Part shown: in pieces, positions 33,538-41,952 of the stretch | How the letters are laid out: every line of letters begins with the position of its first letter | Numbering within the stretch: position 1 is the first letter of the stretch | Assembly (NCBI GenBank): GCA_023251075.1 | Contig: JAHEZM010000021.1 | Span: 1 to 57,331, forward strand | Length of the DNA stretch: 57,331 bases | DNA from: Flavobacteriales bacterium | GTDB taxonomy: Bacteria > Bacteroidota > Bacteroidia > Flavobacteriales_C > GCA-002722245 | Direction: 5' to 3' | Program-made: the position numbers and the translations under genes | Notes under the pieces: generated by a model | Database searches by the model: none | Seen by the model: the letters and a program-made list of their open reading frames with translations, nothing else | What the model was told of the DNA's origin: nothing

Positions 33538-36171
33538 TTAATGATACTTATTAATTAATTTGGCTACGATACCCGTCCAGCCTGTTTGGTGACTTGCCCC
33601 AATTCCTCTCGAATTATCACCATGGAAGTACTCGTAAAATAAAACCAAATCTTTAAAATGTTCGTCCTGATATAATTTTTCCTGATTATTTACCGGTCGG
33701 TTTCCATTCTCATCTATAGTAAAAATAGAAATAATACGTTTGAATAATTCATTAGCAATATCATCGAGATTCATCATTACGCCAGATCCTGTTGGAAACT
33801 CTAATTGCAATGTATTGCCGTAATACTTATAATACTCACGCAATGATTCAATCAATAAATAATTGGTAGGCATCCAAACCGGACCTCTCCAGTTAGAGTT
33901 GCCGCCAAACAAATTACTGGTTGATTCACCCGGTTGGTAATCGATACAATATTGTCCGCCTTCGATATTTATACAATAAGCATTTTTGTGTCGTTTCGAT
34001 AGAGATCGAATTCCACCAGGTGCCAAAAATTCATTTTCATCAATCATAGCCTGAATCAACTTCACCATTCTGTCTTTAGGAATCAAAGAGAAAAGAATAT
34101 CTTCCCCTTCTTTAAAATTTTCAATGGCTAAATATTTATTCTCGGTTATTCTGTCTTTCACAAACCACTGCAAACGCTTCACAAATCCAGGGATATCTTT
34201 TAAAGTTTCTTTGTGAATAAGTGCTGCGGCATATAATGGCGACAAGCCTACCAAGGAATGAATTTTCAACTGAACAAATTTTCTGCCCGGCAATCTCAAT
34301 ACATCGTAATAAAAACCTTCTTCTTCATCCCAGGCACCAATCCAATCTTTACTGGCTTTATTCAATGATTCGGAAATATAAACGAAATGCTCAAAAAATT
34401 TAGTAGCCACATCTTCAAAAGCTGAATCGTACTCACAAATTTTAATGGCCATCTTCATCATGTTCAAAGAGTACATCGCCATCCAGCTGGTACCATCGGC
34501 TTGTTCCAAAGTGCCACCACCCGGTAGCTGACTACTTCTATCGAACACCCCAATATTATCTAAACCTAAGAACCCACCTTCAAAAACATTTTTTCCTTTG
34601 GCATCTTTCCTGTTCACCCACCATGTAAAGTTGATCATGAGTTTATGAAAAATTCTTTTCAAAAATCTAATATCTGCTCTGCCGTAATGTTTCTTTTCTG
34701 TTTCGTAAATTTTCAACGCGGCCCAGGCTTGTACAGGAGGGTTCACATCACCAAATGCCCATTCGTAAGCAGGTATTTGTCCGTTAGGCGCCATATACCA
34801 CTCGCGCGTAATAATAATCAGTTGCTTTTTGGCAAATTCCGGATCCAGCATTGCCAGAGGCACACAGTGAAAAGCTAAATCCCACGCGGCATACCAAGGA
34901 TACTCCCATTTATCGGGCATTGAAATGATATCCTGATTCTGTAGCGTTTTCCACTCTTTATTTCTTCCTTTTTTTCTCGATTCAGGAGGAACCGGATGGC
35001 CAGGATCACCTTGTAACCAACGCTCCACATCATAGCAATAATATTGCTTAGTCCACAGCATTCCGGCAAAACCCTGACGTTGAATATTTTTTAAATCATC
35101 GCTAGCTGAGGATGGAACAAACTTTTCGTAAAATGCATCTGCTTCCTGTAAACGCTTAGCAAAAACATCACCGAAAGTACTATCGAAAGGATTTGATTCT
35201 ACTTCAGTTTTAGTAAGCTTCAATAAAATTACTTCTTTGCCACCCGCTTCAATAGTACGTTTGAATAACGGAGAAAATTTGGTGCCTTTATGATGATTTT
35301 CAAAAATGCCAAAGTCATTACTCACCACTGCATTATTAATTGCATCTTTCACGTAAGGGGAAGTATTCTCCGTATGGAAAATACGTTCCATATTGGTTTC
35401 GTTCTCGGTAAATAAATAGCGATCGGGCGTTTCGAAATAAAGAAAATAATCGCCTATGATATGATGATGTGCTTTAACTCCGCCAAAACCATTCAAACCC
35501 TTTATCTTTTCAATACTAGGTTTTTCGGGCCACACACCAAAGCTCCACAAATTACGAAACCAGAAAGTAGGCAATACCGAAAGATCATGGGCTTCTTTTC
35601 CTCTATTGAAAGCAGTGATTTTTACTAAAATGTCGAAAGGACCTTCTTTGGCGTATTCTACCTGAACATCGAAATATTTATTATCATCAAAAATACCTGT
35701 ATCTGTAATTTCAAATTCAGGTTCTTCTTTTGATCGGTTGCGATTAACATGCAATAATTCGCTGTACGGAAATTTCCCTTGCGGATATTTATACAAATAT
35801 TTCATGTAGGCATGAGAAGGAGTATTATCAAGGTAGTAATACAATTCTTTACAATCCTCCCCGTGGTTACCTAAAGTACCACTTAAACCATACAAGCGTT
35901 CTTTTATAATAGCATCATTACCATTATAAAGAGCCAAACTAAAACATAAATTTTGGTAATTGTCGGATATCCCCGCTATTCCATCTTCACCCCATCTATA
36001 AACCCTTGATCGGGCATGATCATGTGGAAAATAATCCCAAGCCGATCCATCTGCACTATAATCTTCACGTACCGTACCCCACTGACGCTCGCTTAAATAC
36101 GGCCCCCATCTTTTCCAAGGCTTAACCTTCGATTTGGCTTCTTCTAAGCGTATTTCTTCAGCGGTTTTCAT
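33538..36171 (-). CDS. GH63-like (MGH1-type) glucosidase
   Basis: 877-aa cytoplasmic glycoside hydrolase with an (alpha/alpha)6 barrel. Recognisable stretches: WGPYLSERQWGTVREDYSAD at the N-terminus, DKWEYPWYAAWDLAFHCVPL, GGFLGLDNIGVFDRSSQLPG, EQADGTSWMAMYSLNMM and SNWRGPVWMPTNYLLIESL, all as in bacterial GH63/mannosylglycerate-hydrolase-like proteins. It is expected to release glucose from alpha-glucosides; the precise linkage is not deducible. First gene of the glucan operon; a -7 box TAGTTTTG lies 59 nt upstream. Confidence 0.88.
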   Translation of the reverse strand: MKTAEEIRLEEAKSKVKPWKRWGPYLSERQWGTVREDYSADGSAWDYFPHDHARSRVYRWGEDGIAGISDNYQNLCFSLALYNGNDAIIKERLYGLSGTLGNHGEDCKELYYYLDNTPSHAYMKYLYKYPQGKFPYSELLHVNRNRSKEEPEFEITDTGIFDDNKYFDVQVEYAKEGPFDILVKITAFNRGKEAHDLSVLPTFWFRNLWSFGVWPEKPSIEKIKGLNGFGGVKAHHHIIGDYFLYFETPDRYLFTENETNMERIFHTENTSPYVKDAINNAVVSNDFGIFENHHKGTKFSPLFKRTIEAGGKEVILLKLTKTEVESNPFDSTFGDVFAKRLQEADAFYEKFVPSSASDDLKNIQRQGFAGMLWTKQYYCYDVERWLQGDPGHPVPPESRKKGRNKEWKTLQNQDIISMPDKWEYPWYAAWDLAFHCVPLAMLDPEFAKKQLIIITREWYMAPNGQIPAYEWAFGDVNPPVQAWAALKIYETEKKHYGRADIRFLKRIFHKLMINFTWWVNRKDAKGKNVFEGGFLGLDNIGVFDRSSQLPGGGTLEQADGTSWMAMYSLNMMKMAIKICEYDSAFEDVATKFFEHFVYISESLNKASKDWIGAWDEEEGFYYDVLRLPGRKFVQLKIHSLVGLSPLYAAALIHKETLKDIPGFVKRLQWFVKDRITENKYLAIENFKEGEDILFSLIPKDRMVKLIQAMIDENEFLAPGGIRSLSKRHKNAYCINIEGGQYCIDYQPGESTSNLFGGNSNWRGPVWMPTNYLLIESLREYYKYYGNTLQLEFPTGSGVMMNLDDIANELFKRIISIFTIDENGNRPVNNQEKLYQDEHFKDLVLFYEYFHGDNSRGIGASHQTGWTGIVAKLINKYH

Positions 36172-36230
36172 GGTAAATCTGTAAATTTAGCCCCCCCAGC
36201 GTCGTTCCTAATAGCGTCTCGTTTCGAGTG

Positions 36231-36238
36231 CAAAACTA
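36231..36238 (-). promoter_or_regulatory. -7 box of the alpha-glucan operon
   Basis: TAGTTTTG on the minus strand, a perfect TAnnTTTG. The predicted start near 36227 gives a leader of about 56 nt before ATG 36171. No clean TTTG is seen at the usual -33 spacing. Confidence 0.5.
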
Positions 36239-36283
36239 AGGTTTTTACAAGAGAAAACAGCATATAAATATTAATTTATTATT

Positions 36284-36316
36284 AAAGAAAAAGGCATCCG
36301 TCAGTTGACGGATGCC
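36284..36316 (-). terminator. Rho-independent terminator of the expansin gene
   Basis: Minus strand: GGCATCCGTC (36307-36316) pairs perfectly with GACGGATGCC (36293-36302) around a 4-base loop, followed by UUUUUCUUU. It lies 27 bp after the stop codon. Confidence 0.9.
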
Positions 36317-36342
36317 TCTACCTTAAAAGGGAAACTATAATT

Positions 36343-37314
36343 TTACATTTTCACCAATACATTACTGAAAACAACTTGTGAGTTGGTTGACAAACGAAAT
36401 GTATAACTGCCTTGAGCAAGAGAGTTGGTGTTCAATTGAATTTTAGAAGCTGTACCAATGTATTTTTGAGTATAAACCAATTCACCTAAAATAGAATATA
36501 CTTCAATTTTGTTCACTCCTACTACATCATCAAAAGTCACCAGATCTGTGGCCGGATTTGGAAAATAAGAAACAGTACGATATTGCTCATAATTAGGAAC
36601 ATTGGTAGTTAAACAACCTTTGAAATTTGATGTTCCTGTAAAATCCTTATCCTGTCCAGATGCAATTTCAACATTATTTACTGTAATCATCTCACCAAAA
36701 ACATCCGTAATTCTTACCTGCGTGTTTCCTGGAATATTAGCACTACCCGTCCATCCATTATCTACTGTTCGGGTTAAATTAACCCAATTCGATCCATTCA
36801 AAATCTCCACTTTATTGATTTTGTTTTTGTGTTTACCAATAACCAATTTCACATACCACTGATTACAACCTCTGGTTGAAACAGTAACAGGATTGTTAGC
36901 ATAAGGACAAGCCACTACAAACCAACTGATATTACCCGTTCCTGTTGGTCCGTTATGATCGGCAACAATAGCATCAAAAGCCTCAGGACTTAAATCGATA
37001 TCGTTAGAATTTGCCAAACAATGGCCATCTTGTGCAGGAGGGCATTCATCAGCGATAGTAATAATTTGAGTTCCACCAGGCCCGGTAACTTCCAAGCATT
37101 CACCGCACTCTGCAGAACTGTAAGTAGAAATGGCACCATACATTACCCCAACACTACTGTTCTTGAAGGAACAATGTCCATCAATACCATTGTCTTGAGG
37201 AAAGCCTGCGTACCAGGTAGCTCCACCATTCTTTACAGGAGAACTACAATTCGATTGAGAATAAGAGATGCCGGACAATAAAATAGCCGACAGTAATAGT
37301 AACTGTTTTTTCAT
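36343..37314 (-). CDS. Secreted expansin-like protein with T9SS type A sorting domain
   Basis: 323 aa. Signal peptide (KKQLLLLSAILLSGISYSQ); double-psi beta-barrel domain (about 25-140) with NGGATWYAGF, CGECLEVTGP, ADECPPAQDGHC and NDIDLSPEAFDAI, the expansin D1/RlpA-like pattern of bacterial EXLX proteins; a second beta-sandwich (about 145-230) with GCNQWYVKLVI and NGSNWVNLTR like the CBM63 D2 domain; and a C-terminal T9SS type A domain (SYFPNPATDLVTF, YSILGELVYTQ). Expansins loosen cellulose or peptidoglycan without hydrolysis. Carries its own terminator and upstream gap, so it is monocistronic. Confidence 0.9.
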   Translation of the reverse strand: MKKQLLLLSAILLSGISYSQSNCSSPVKNGGATWYAGFPQDNGIDGHCSFKNSSVGVMYGAISTYSSAECGECLEVTGPGGTQIITIADECPPAQDGHCLANSNDIDLSPEAFDAIVADHNGPTGTGNISWFVVACPYANNPVTVSTRGCNQWYVKLVIGKHKNKINKVEILNGSNWVNLTRTVDNGWTGSANIPGNTQVRITDVFGEMITVNNVEIASGQDKDFTGTSNFKGCLTTNVPNYEQYRTVSYFPNPATDLVTFDDVVGVNKIEVYSILGELVYTQKYIGTASKIQLNTNSLAQGSYTFRLSTNSQVVFSNVLVKM

Positions 37315-37358
37315 AAGAAAATTGAATTAAGTAAATAGTAATTAGGATACCCGAAAAA

Positions 37359-37366
37359 CCAATATA
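37359..37366 (-). promoter_or_regulatory. Candidate -7 box of the expansin gene
   Basis: TATATTGG on the minus strand, one mismatch to TAnnTTTG, about 44 nt before ATG 37314 and just downstream of the sucD terminator. Confidence 0.3.
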
Positions 37367-37391
37367 GAAAAATCTTTCCGATGTAAAAAAT

Positions 37392-37430
37392 AAAAAAGCG
37401 GGTAAAGACAACTCTCTACCCGCTTTTTTT
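37392..37430 (-). terminator. Terminator of sucD (bidirectional shape)
   Basis: AAAAAAGCGGGTA (37392-37404) and TACCCGCTTTTTT (37417-37429) form a 13-bp perfect stem with a 12-base loop; A- and T-runs flank both sides so it can work on either strand. It lies 15 bp after the sucD stop codon. Confidence 0.9.
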
Positions 37431-37444
37431 TATATGATTTGCTG

Positions 37445-38326
37445 TTACGCAGTAACTTTAGCAAGCAATTCAGCCATTGCTTTTCCAATCTCAGCCGGAG
37501 AATCAACCACTTTAATTCCGCACTCTCTTAATATTCTTTTTTTAGCTGCAGCAGTATCATTTTCACCACCCACAATTGCACCTGCGTGCCCCATTGTTCT
37601 TCCTACCGGAGCAGTTTCACCAGCAATAAAACCAACTACTGGTTTAGTACCGTTGGCTTTGATCCATTCAGCAGCTTGTGCTTCCAAATTTCCACCAATC
37701 TCACCAATCATTACAATACCTTGTGTTTCTTTATCGGCCATTAATAATTTAACCGCGGCCAAAGTGGTGGTTCCAATAATTGGATCTCCACCAATACCAA
37801 TTGCTGTAGTGATACCCAAACCTGCTTTCACAATTTGATCAGCAGCCTCATAAGTTAAAGTTCCCGATTTAGAAACGATACCAATATTTCCTTTTTTGAA
37901 AATGAAACCAGGCATGATACCTACTTTAGCTTCACCTGCGGTGATAACACCCGGACAGTTCGGTCCAACCAGTGTTACGTTTTTATCGCTGATATAAGAT
38001 TTCACTTTCACCATGTCGGCAACCGGAATACCTTCAGTGATGGTAACAATTACTTTAACACCAGCAGCAGCAGCTTCCATGATAGCATCGGCAGCAAAAG
38101 CAGGTGGAACGAAAATAATAGTAACATCGGCACCCGTAGTTTTAACAGCATCGGCAACGGTATTGAAAACCGGACGATCTAAATGTTTTTGTCCGCCTTT
38201 ACCTGGAGTTACTCCACCCACTACGTTGGTACCATATTCAATCATTTGGCTAGCATGGAAAGTTCCTTCACTTCCCGTAAAACCTTGCACTATTACTTTC
38301 GAGTTTTTGTTAACTAATACTGACAT
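37445..38326 (-). CDS. sucD: Succinyl-CoA synthetase (ADP-forming) subunit alpha
   Basis: TCA-cycle enzyme subunit that carries the phosphohistidine and the CoA site. The 293-aa length is standard. Visible: KVIVQGFTGSEGTFHASQMI (CoA-binding domain), GVTPGKGGQKHLDRPVF, GPNCPGVITAGEAKVGIMPG, and GETAPVGRTMGHAGAIVGGE containing the active His (GHAGAI). sucC is not in the window, so the two subunit genes are not adjacent here. The YceI-like lipoprotein gene ends 29 bp upstream on the same strand and they may be co-transcribed. Confidence 0.97.
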   Translation of the reverse strand: MSVLVNKNSKVIVQGFTGSEGTFHASQMIEYGTNVVGGVTPGKGGQKHLDRPVFNTVADAVKTTGADVTIIFVPPAFAADAIMEAAAAGVKVIVTITEGIPVADMVKVKSYISDKNVTLVGPNCPGVITAGEAKVGIMPGFIFKKGNIGIVSKSGTLTYEAADQIVKAGLGITTAIGIGGDPIIGTTTLAAVKLLMADKETQGIVMIGEIGGNLEAQAAEWIKANGTKPVVGFIAGETAPVGRTMGHAGAIVGGENDTAAAKKRILRECGIKVVDSPAEIGKAMAELLAKVTA

Positions 38327-38355
38327 ATTCCTAATTTTTAATTCTTACTTTTTAA

Positions 38356-39027
38356 TTATTTACAGTTCTTTTTTAATGTAGTGCTTACATATATATTCAC
38401 CTCAGGCCATGTTAGCGATTTACCATCGGCACCCCTGTGCAGGTCTAAACATTGTTTATTTAATGAAGCTAAAGCTTTTTGGGCTTTGAAATCGTTGAGG
38501 TTAATGCTACCATCCAAAGTTAATTCTTCGCCATTTAAAGAAAGTTGTAAAGTGTCGTCTTTTTCGATATTATTCATCTTGATAGAAACTATAACCGGAA
38601 CAGTTGTTGCCTTGTACTGAGGCATTGTTGAGACAAGCTCATAAAGAAGTTTTTTGATTTTTCCTGTTATAAAAGCAGTGCTATCCATTTTCGCGAAAAA
38701 TGAAGACTTAACATTAAAATCCCTGCTGGGATCTTTTGTATTTAAACCCTCAATATCAATTTTAAAAGTGGCACCATCCACAACATTATAAGCAATGGTA
38801 TCTTCTTTAGTGCTTCCTACTGTAAACTTCAAAAACCCACCTTTCACCTCTTTCTTTTCTGTAAACTTAAAAGCACCAAAGCCAATAGTGGTAGCAGAAG
38901 CATCGAAGGAATAAGTACAAACCTGAGGTTTAATAGTATCTTGAGAAGGTTTAACTTCTGTTGAAGCATCGCCACCGCAACCGGCAAGCAATAAAACACT
39001 TGAAAAAGCTAGAAGTATTCTTTTCAT
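38356..39027 (-). CDS. YceI-like domain lipoprotein
   Basis: 223 aa. Lipoprotein signal KRILLAFSSVLLLAGC (lipid Cys at about 17), then a YceI-type lipocalin-like beta-barrel: YSFDASATTIGFGAFKFTEK, VKGGFLKFTV, and later TVPVIVSIKMNN and SLNGEELTLDGSINLNDF, which follow the strand order of that family. YceI proteins bind isoprenoid-like lipids in the periplasm. A perfect -7 box lies 18 nt upstream. Lead gene of a possible two-gene unit with sucD. Confidence 0.8.
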   Translation of the reverse strand: MKRILLAFSSVLLLAGCGGDASTEVKPSQDTIKPQVCTYSFDASATTIGFGAFKFTEKKEVKGGFLKFTVGSTKEDTIAYNVVDGATFKIDIEGLNTKDPSRDFNVKSSFFAKMDSTAFITGKIKKLLYELVSTMPQYKATTVPVIVSIKMNNIEKDDTLQLSLNGEELTLDGSINLNDFKAQKALASLNKQCLDLHRGADGKSLTWPEVNIYVSTTLKKNCK

Positions 39028-39044
39028 AAAATTTTAATGAAGCA

Positions 39045-39052
39045 CAAAACTA
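39045..39052 (-). promoter_or_regulatory. -7 box of the YceI-like lipoprotein gene
   Basis: Minus-strand TAGTTTTG, perfect TAnnTTTG, 17 nt before ATG 39027. It overlaps the divergent promoter region of the plus-strand lipoprotein gene (39059-39091). Confidence 0.5.
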
Positions 39053-39058
39053 ATAAAT

Positions 39059-39091
39059 TTTGAGCAGGCAATGGCCTTTTTTATAACTTTA
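39059..39091 (+). promoter_or_regulatory. Promoter of the plus-strand lipoprotein/sugar-transferase operon, near-leaderless
   Basis: TTTG at 39059-39062, 21-bp spacer, then TAACTTTA (39084-39091; last base differs from consensus). ATG 39098 follows after 6 nt, leaving little or no leader. Confidence 0.5.
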
Positions 39092-39097
39092 CTTTCA

Positions 39098-39937
39098 ATG
39101 ATCAAAGTGATAAGTATAATTACCGCATTATTCCTGGGATTCAGCTCATGCTCCACCTTAGAAGCCGATCAACCAACGGTAATTAAGATAAATGCTATCG
39201 ACTTAAAAACCAACTACAATTTAGAAGGATCTAGCAGCCATAAAATTAGTGATGCCTGGATTTACATTGATGATCAGCTACAAGGTGCATTTGAGCTGCC
39301 TTGCGCAATTCCTTTTTCTCAAAATGGAAATGTAAAAATAACAGTGGTACCAGGAATTAAATCATCGGGACAAACCGCCATTCGAGAAAAATACCCCTAC
39401 TACAAATGGTGCGATTCATTAGTAAATATGAGCGGAAGCACTATCACCTTATACCCTACTACTCAATACATTGATTCTACTTCCTTCTTGTATAAAGATG
39501 ATTTTGAAAGCAATGCGATAGTATTTACCAAAGACAATAATTCCGACACCTCCATGTATATAGTAAGCGGAGGGGCGAACATTTTTGAAGGAAATAACAT
39601 TGCTGAAATATGCGTAAACAATAATAATCCTTACGCTCTGGTGAAATCGATGTTGAATTTATCTACTCCTTCCTCTTCCAAAAAAACTTACTTAGAAATG
39701 GACTATGCCAATGATGCTCCCTTGATTGTAGGCATAAAAAGCGGAGGAAATTTTGTGCCTATTATTATTTTAAATTCTACTGCCTTAGCATGGAATAAGA
39801 TATATATTGATTTGAGCCAAACTCTCGCCAACAACAATTCTCAAAGTAAATTTGAAATTTACTTTGAAATTCAGCAAATTAGCGGAGAAGAAAACAGGAC
39901 ACGTTTTGATAATTTGAAGATCGTTACCAGGAAATGA
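39098..39937 (+). CDS. Lipoprotein of unknown function, coupled to a sugar transferase
   Basis: 279 aa from ATG 39098. I choose this start because the lipoprotein signal peptide begins there (IKVISIITALFLGFSSC, lipid Cys at about 18); the frame is open to 39071 but the extra nine residues add a second hydrophobic stretch. Beta-rich, with ISDAWIYIDDQLQGAFELP like a PEGA/carboxypeptidase-type sandwich near residues 45-85, and a C-terminal half (about 135-279) resembling a jelly-roll carbohydrate-binding module (DFESNAIVF, NRTRFDNLKIVTR). It overlaps the next gene by 4 bp (ATGA). Function unknown; context suggests surface polysaccharide. Confidence 0.75.
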   Translation: MIKVISIITALFLGFSSCSTLEADQPTVIKINAIDLKTNYNLEGSSSHKISDAWIYIDDQLQGAFELPCAIPFSQNGNVKITVVPGIKSSGQTAIREKYPYYKWCDSLVNMSGSTITLYPTTQYIDSTSFLYKDDFESNAIVFTKDNNSDTSMYIVSGGANIFEGNNIAEICVNNNNPYALVKSMLNLSTPSSSKKTYLEMDYANDAPLIVGIKSGGNFVPIIILNSTALAWNKIYIDLSQTLANNNSQSKFEIYFEIQQISGEENRTRFDNLKIVTRK

Positions 39938-41349
39938 ACAGAGTTAAGCAGTCGTTAAAGTATATTGTAGTGGATTGGTCGGTGGCTGCTTTAGCGTGGG
40001 CAACGTTCTTTGTTTACAGAAAAAGCAGAATCGATAGGAATTACTCTGATTTATTAGATATTATTCATGATCCCAAGCTACACTTAGGCATTCTTGTAAT
40101 TCCGTTTTTCTGGTTTTGTTTGTATTTATTACAAGGACAATACAGCAATGTTTTTAGAAAATCGCGATTAAAAGAAACTGTTCAAACCTTATATGCTGCA
40201 GCTTTTGGAACTATCATTATTTTCTTCACCTTATTAATTAACGATTATAATCCCTCCTACTCTACTTATTACAAATCTATTTCGGCGTTATTTCTTATTC
40301 ATTTTTCGTTAACTGCCATTTGTAGATTTATTATTTCTTCTCAAACTGCTCATAAAATCCACGATAGAGTTTACGGATACAATACTATCTTGATTGGTAG
40401 TGGAAATAAAGCACTTCAAATCTTTTTAGAATTGGAGGGAATGAAAAAATCGATGGGTAATAAATTCGTTGGTTATGCTGGTGTAAATGGAAAAGATGAT
40501 GCTTCTGTTTTATCGAAATACTTACCCTACTTAGGGCACATCGAGAATTTAAGAACTTACATAGAAGAAAAACAAGTAGAAGAAGTAATCATAGCCATTG
40601 AAGAAAAAGAACAAGAAAAAATACGATCGGTAATAGCGAAACTGGAAGGAAGAAATGTGATCATTAAAACCATTCCGGAGATGGAAGATATTTTGGCGGG
40701 ATCGGTAAAAATGAATTCCATTTTAGGTGCCGCCTTAATTGAAATATCAGCCGACCCAATGCCTGAATGGCAAAAAAGCTTCAAAAGAGTATTCGATATT
40801 TTTTTCTCGCTATTTGCTTTAATTCTAGGATCTCCAATTTATACTGCCCTCGCTATAGCCGTAAGAACCAGTTCTAAAGGCCCCATATTTTTTACTCAGG
40901 AAAGAATAGGAATTCACGGTGAACCATTCAATATTATTAAGTTCAGAACAATGTGTATTGATGCAGAAAAAACTGGTCCGGCATTAAGTAAAGACGATGA
41001 TCCTCGTATTACCAAAGTGGGTAAATTTTTACGCAAAAGTCGTTTAGATGAATTACCACAGTTTTGGAATGTATTAAAAGGAGAAATGAGTGTGGTGGGT
41101 CCCCGACCAGAGCGCCAATTCTTCATTAAACAAATTGTGGAGAGAGCTCCGCAGTATTACTATTTACAAAAAGTAAAACCAGGAGTTACTTCATGGGGAC
41201 AAGTAAAATACGGCTATGCCGAAAATGTAGATCAAATGATTCAGCGCTTGAAATTCGATTTGATTTATATGGAAAATAGATCTCTACTGGTGGATTTCAA
41301 AATCATTATCCACACCATCTTAATTGTGTTTCAGGGAAGAGGGAAATAA
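39934..41349 (+). CDS. Polyprenyl-phosphate sugar phosphotransferase (WbaP/WcaJ type)
   Basis: Initiating enzyme that moves a sugar 1-phosphate onto undecaprenyl phosphate. 471 aa: N-terminal membrane helices (about residues 10-135), CoA-binding/Rossmann-like domain (NTILIGSGNKALQIFLE), a further membrane segment (FDIFFSLFALILGSP) and the C-terminal catalytic bacterial sugar transferase domain with FTQERIGIHGEPFNIIKFRT, KVGKFLRKSRLDELPQF and MSVVGPRPERQFF. The polysaccharide operon at the left of the window shows no such enzyme in view, so this gene could serve it. Confidence 0.94.
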   Translation: MNRVKQSLKYIVVDWSVAALAWATFFVYRKSRIDRNYSDLLDIIHDPKLHLGILVIPFFWFCLYLLQGQYSNVFRKSRLKETVQTLYAAAFGTIIIFFTLLINDYNPSYSTYYKSISALFLIHFSLTAICRFIISSQTAHKIHDRVYGYNTILIGSGNKALQIFLELEGMKKSMGNKFVGYAGVNGKDDASVLSKYLPYLGHIENLRTYIEEKQVEEVIIAIEEKEQEKIRSVIAKLEGRNVIIKTIPEMEDILAGSVKMNSILGAALIEISADPMPEWQKSFKRVFDIFFSLFALILGSPIYTALAIAVRTSSKGPIFFTQERIGIHGEPFNIIKFRTMCIDAEKTGPALSKDDDPRITKVGKFLRKSRLDELPQFWNVLKGEMSVVGPRPERQFFIKQIVERAPQYYYLQKVKPGVTSWGQVKYGYAENVDQMIQRLKFDLIYMENRSLLVDFKIIIHTILIVFQGRGK

Positions 41350-41356
41350 ATTCGAA

Positions 41357-41860
41357 TTACTTCGCTCTCAACGTTTCAGCAAAAGTTAAATTATTCAACA
41401 TTCCATGAATTGTTTTGGCAATTCTATTGGCTTTCGTGGGAGAAGTTTTAGCGCTTTCAATCCATTTAGAATAATAATTCTGATGTGATTTAGGCATGGC
41501 ATAGAAAGCTTTTGCTGCAAAAGGTTCTTCCTCTAAACAAACTACTAAATCAACATCTAATTGATATTCACTTTTATCTCTTTCAACTTTCAGGTGAATC
41601 GTATTTCCTTCTTTTTTACCAATAGCTTTTCTAATATCCGCTTTCAATGGTAATATAAATTCCCCCTCTCCCATAGGAAGTAAAGCAAGAGCTGAAAATT
41701 CAATTCCATCAATAGTTCCTTTTATCCGAAAGCTTTTTTTATTACCTGGAAAAAGTATTTGGGCAAACTCAGCAGGAAACACAATATAAGTCCAGCCCGT
41801 CTTCTCTCCCATTTTTTTAAACTTTTCAATCAGCGCCGAAAATTCAACATTTTTTTTCAT
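41357..41860 (-). CDS. YdeI/OmpD-associated family protein (DUF1905 domain)
   Basis: 167-aa cytoplasmic protein. The N-terminal half fits DUF1905 (GWTYIVFPAEFAQILF, GTIDGIEFSALALLPMGEGE, LPLKADIRKAIGKKEGNTIH). The C-terminal part fits the bacteriocin-protection/OmdA-like segment (HQNYYSKWIESAKTSPTKAN). Biochemical role unknown; the family was named from a weak link to bacteriocin resistance. Convergent with the sugar transferase gene (7 bp apart). A small-RNA candidate is divergent from it. Confidence 0.85.
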   Translation of the reverse strand: MKKNVEFSALIEKFKKMGEKTGWTYIVFPAEFAQILFPGNKKSFRIKGTIDGIEFSALALLPMGEGEFILPLKADIRKAIGKKEGNTIHLKVERDKSEYQLDVDLVVCLEEEPFAAKAFYAMPKSHQNYYSKWIESAKTSPTKANRIAKTIHGMLNNLTFAETLRAK

Positions 41861-41952
41861 GACTAAGGTTACCTTTTAAAAAATTTGCCATTAAGATATT
41901 GTAACAGATTTAAAAAACAGTATTGATACATTATGAAAATAATACTTAAAGA

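Noticed and set aside
37021-38381. Long plus-strand open frames opposite the expansin and sucD genes
   Set aside because: They mirror strongly conserved genes on the minus strand and have no start context or family motif.
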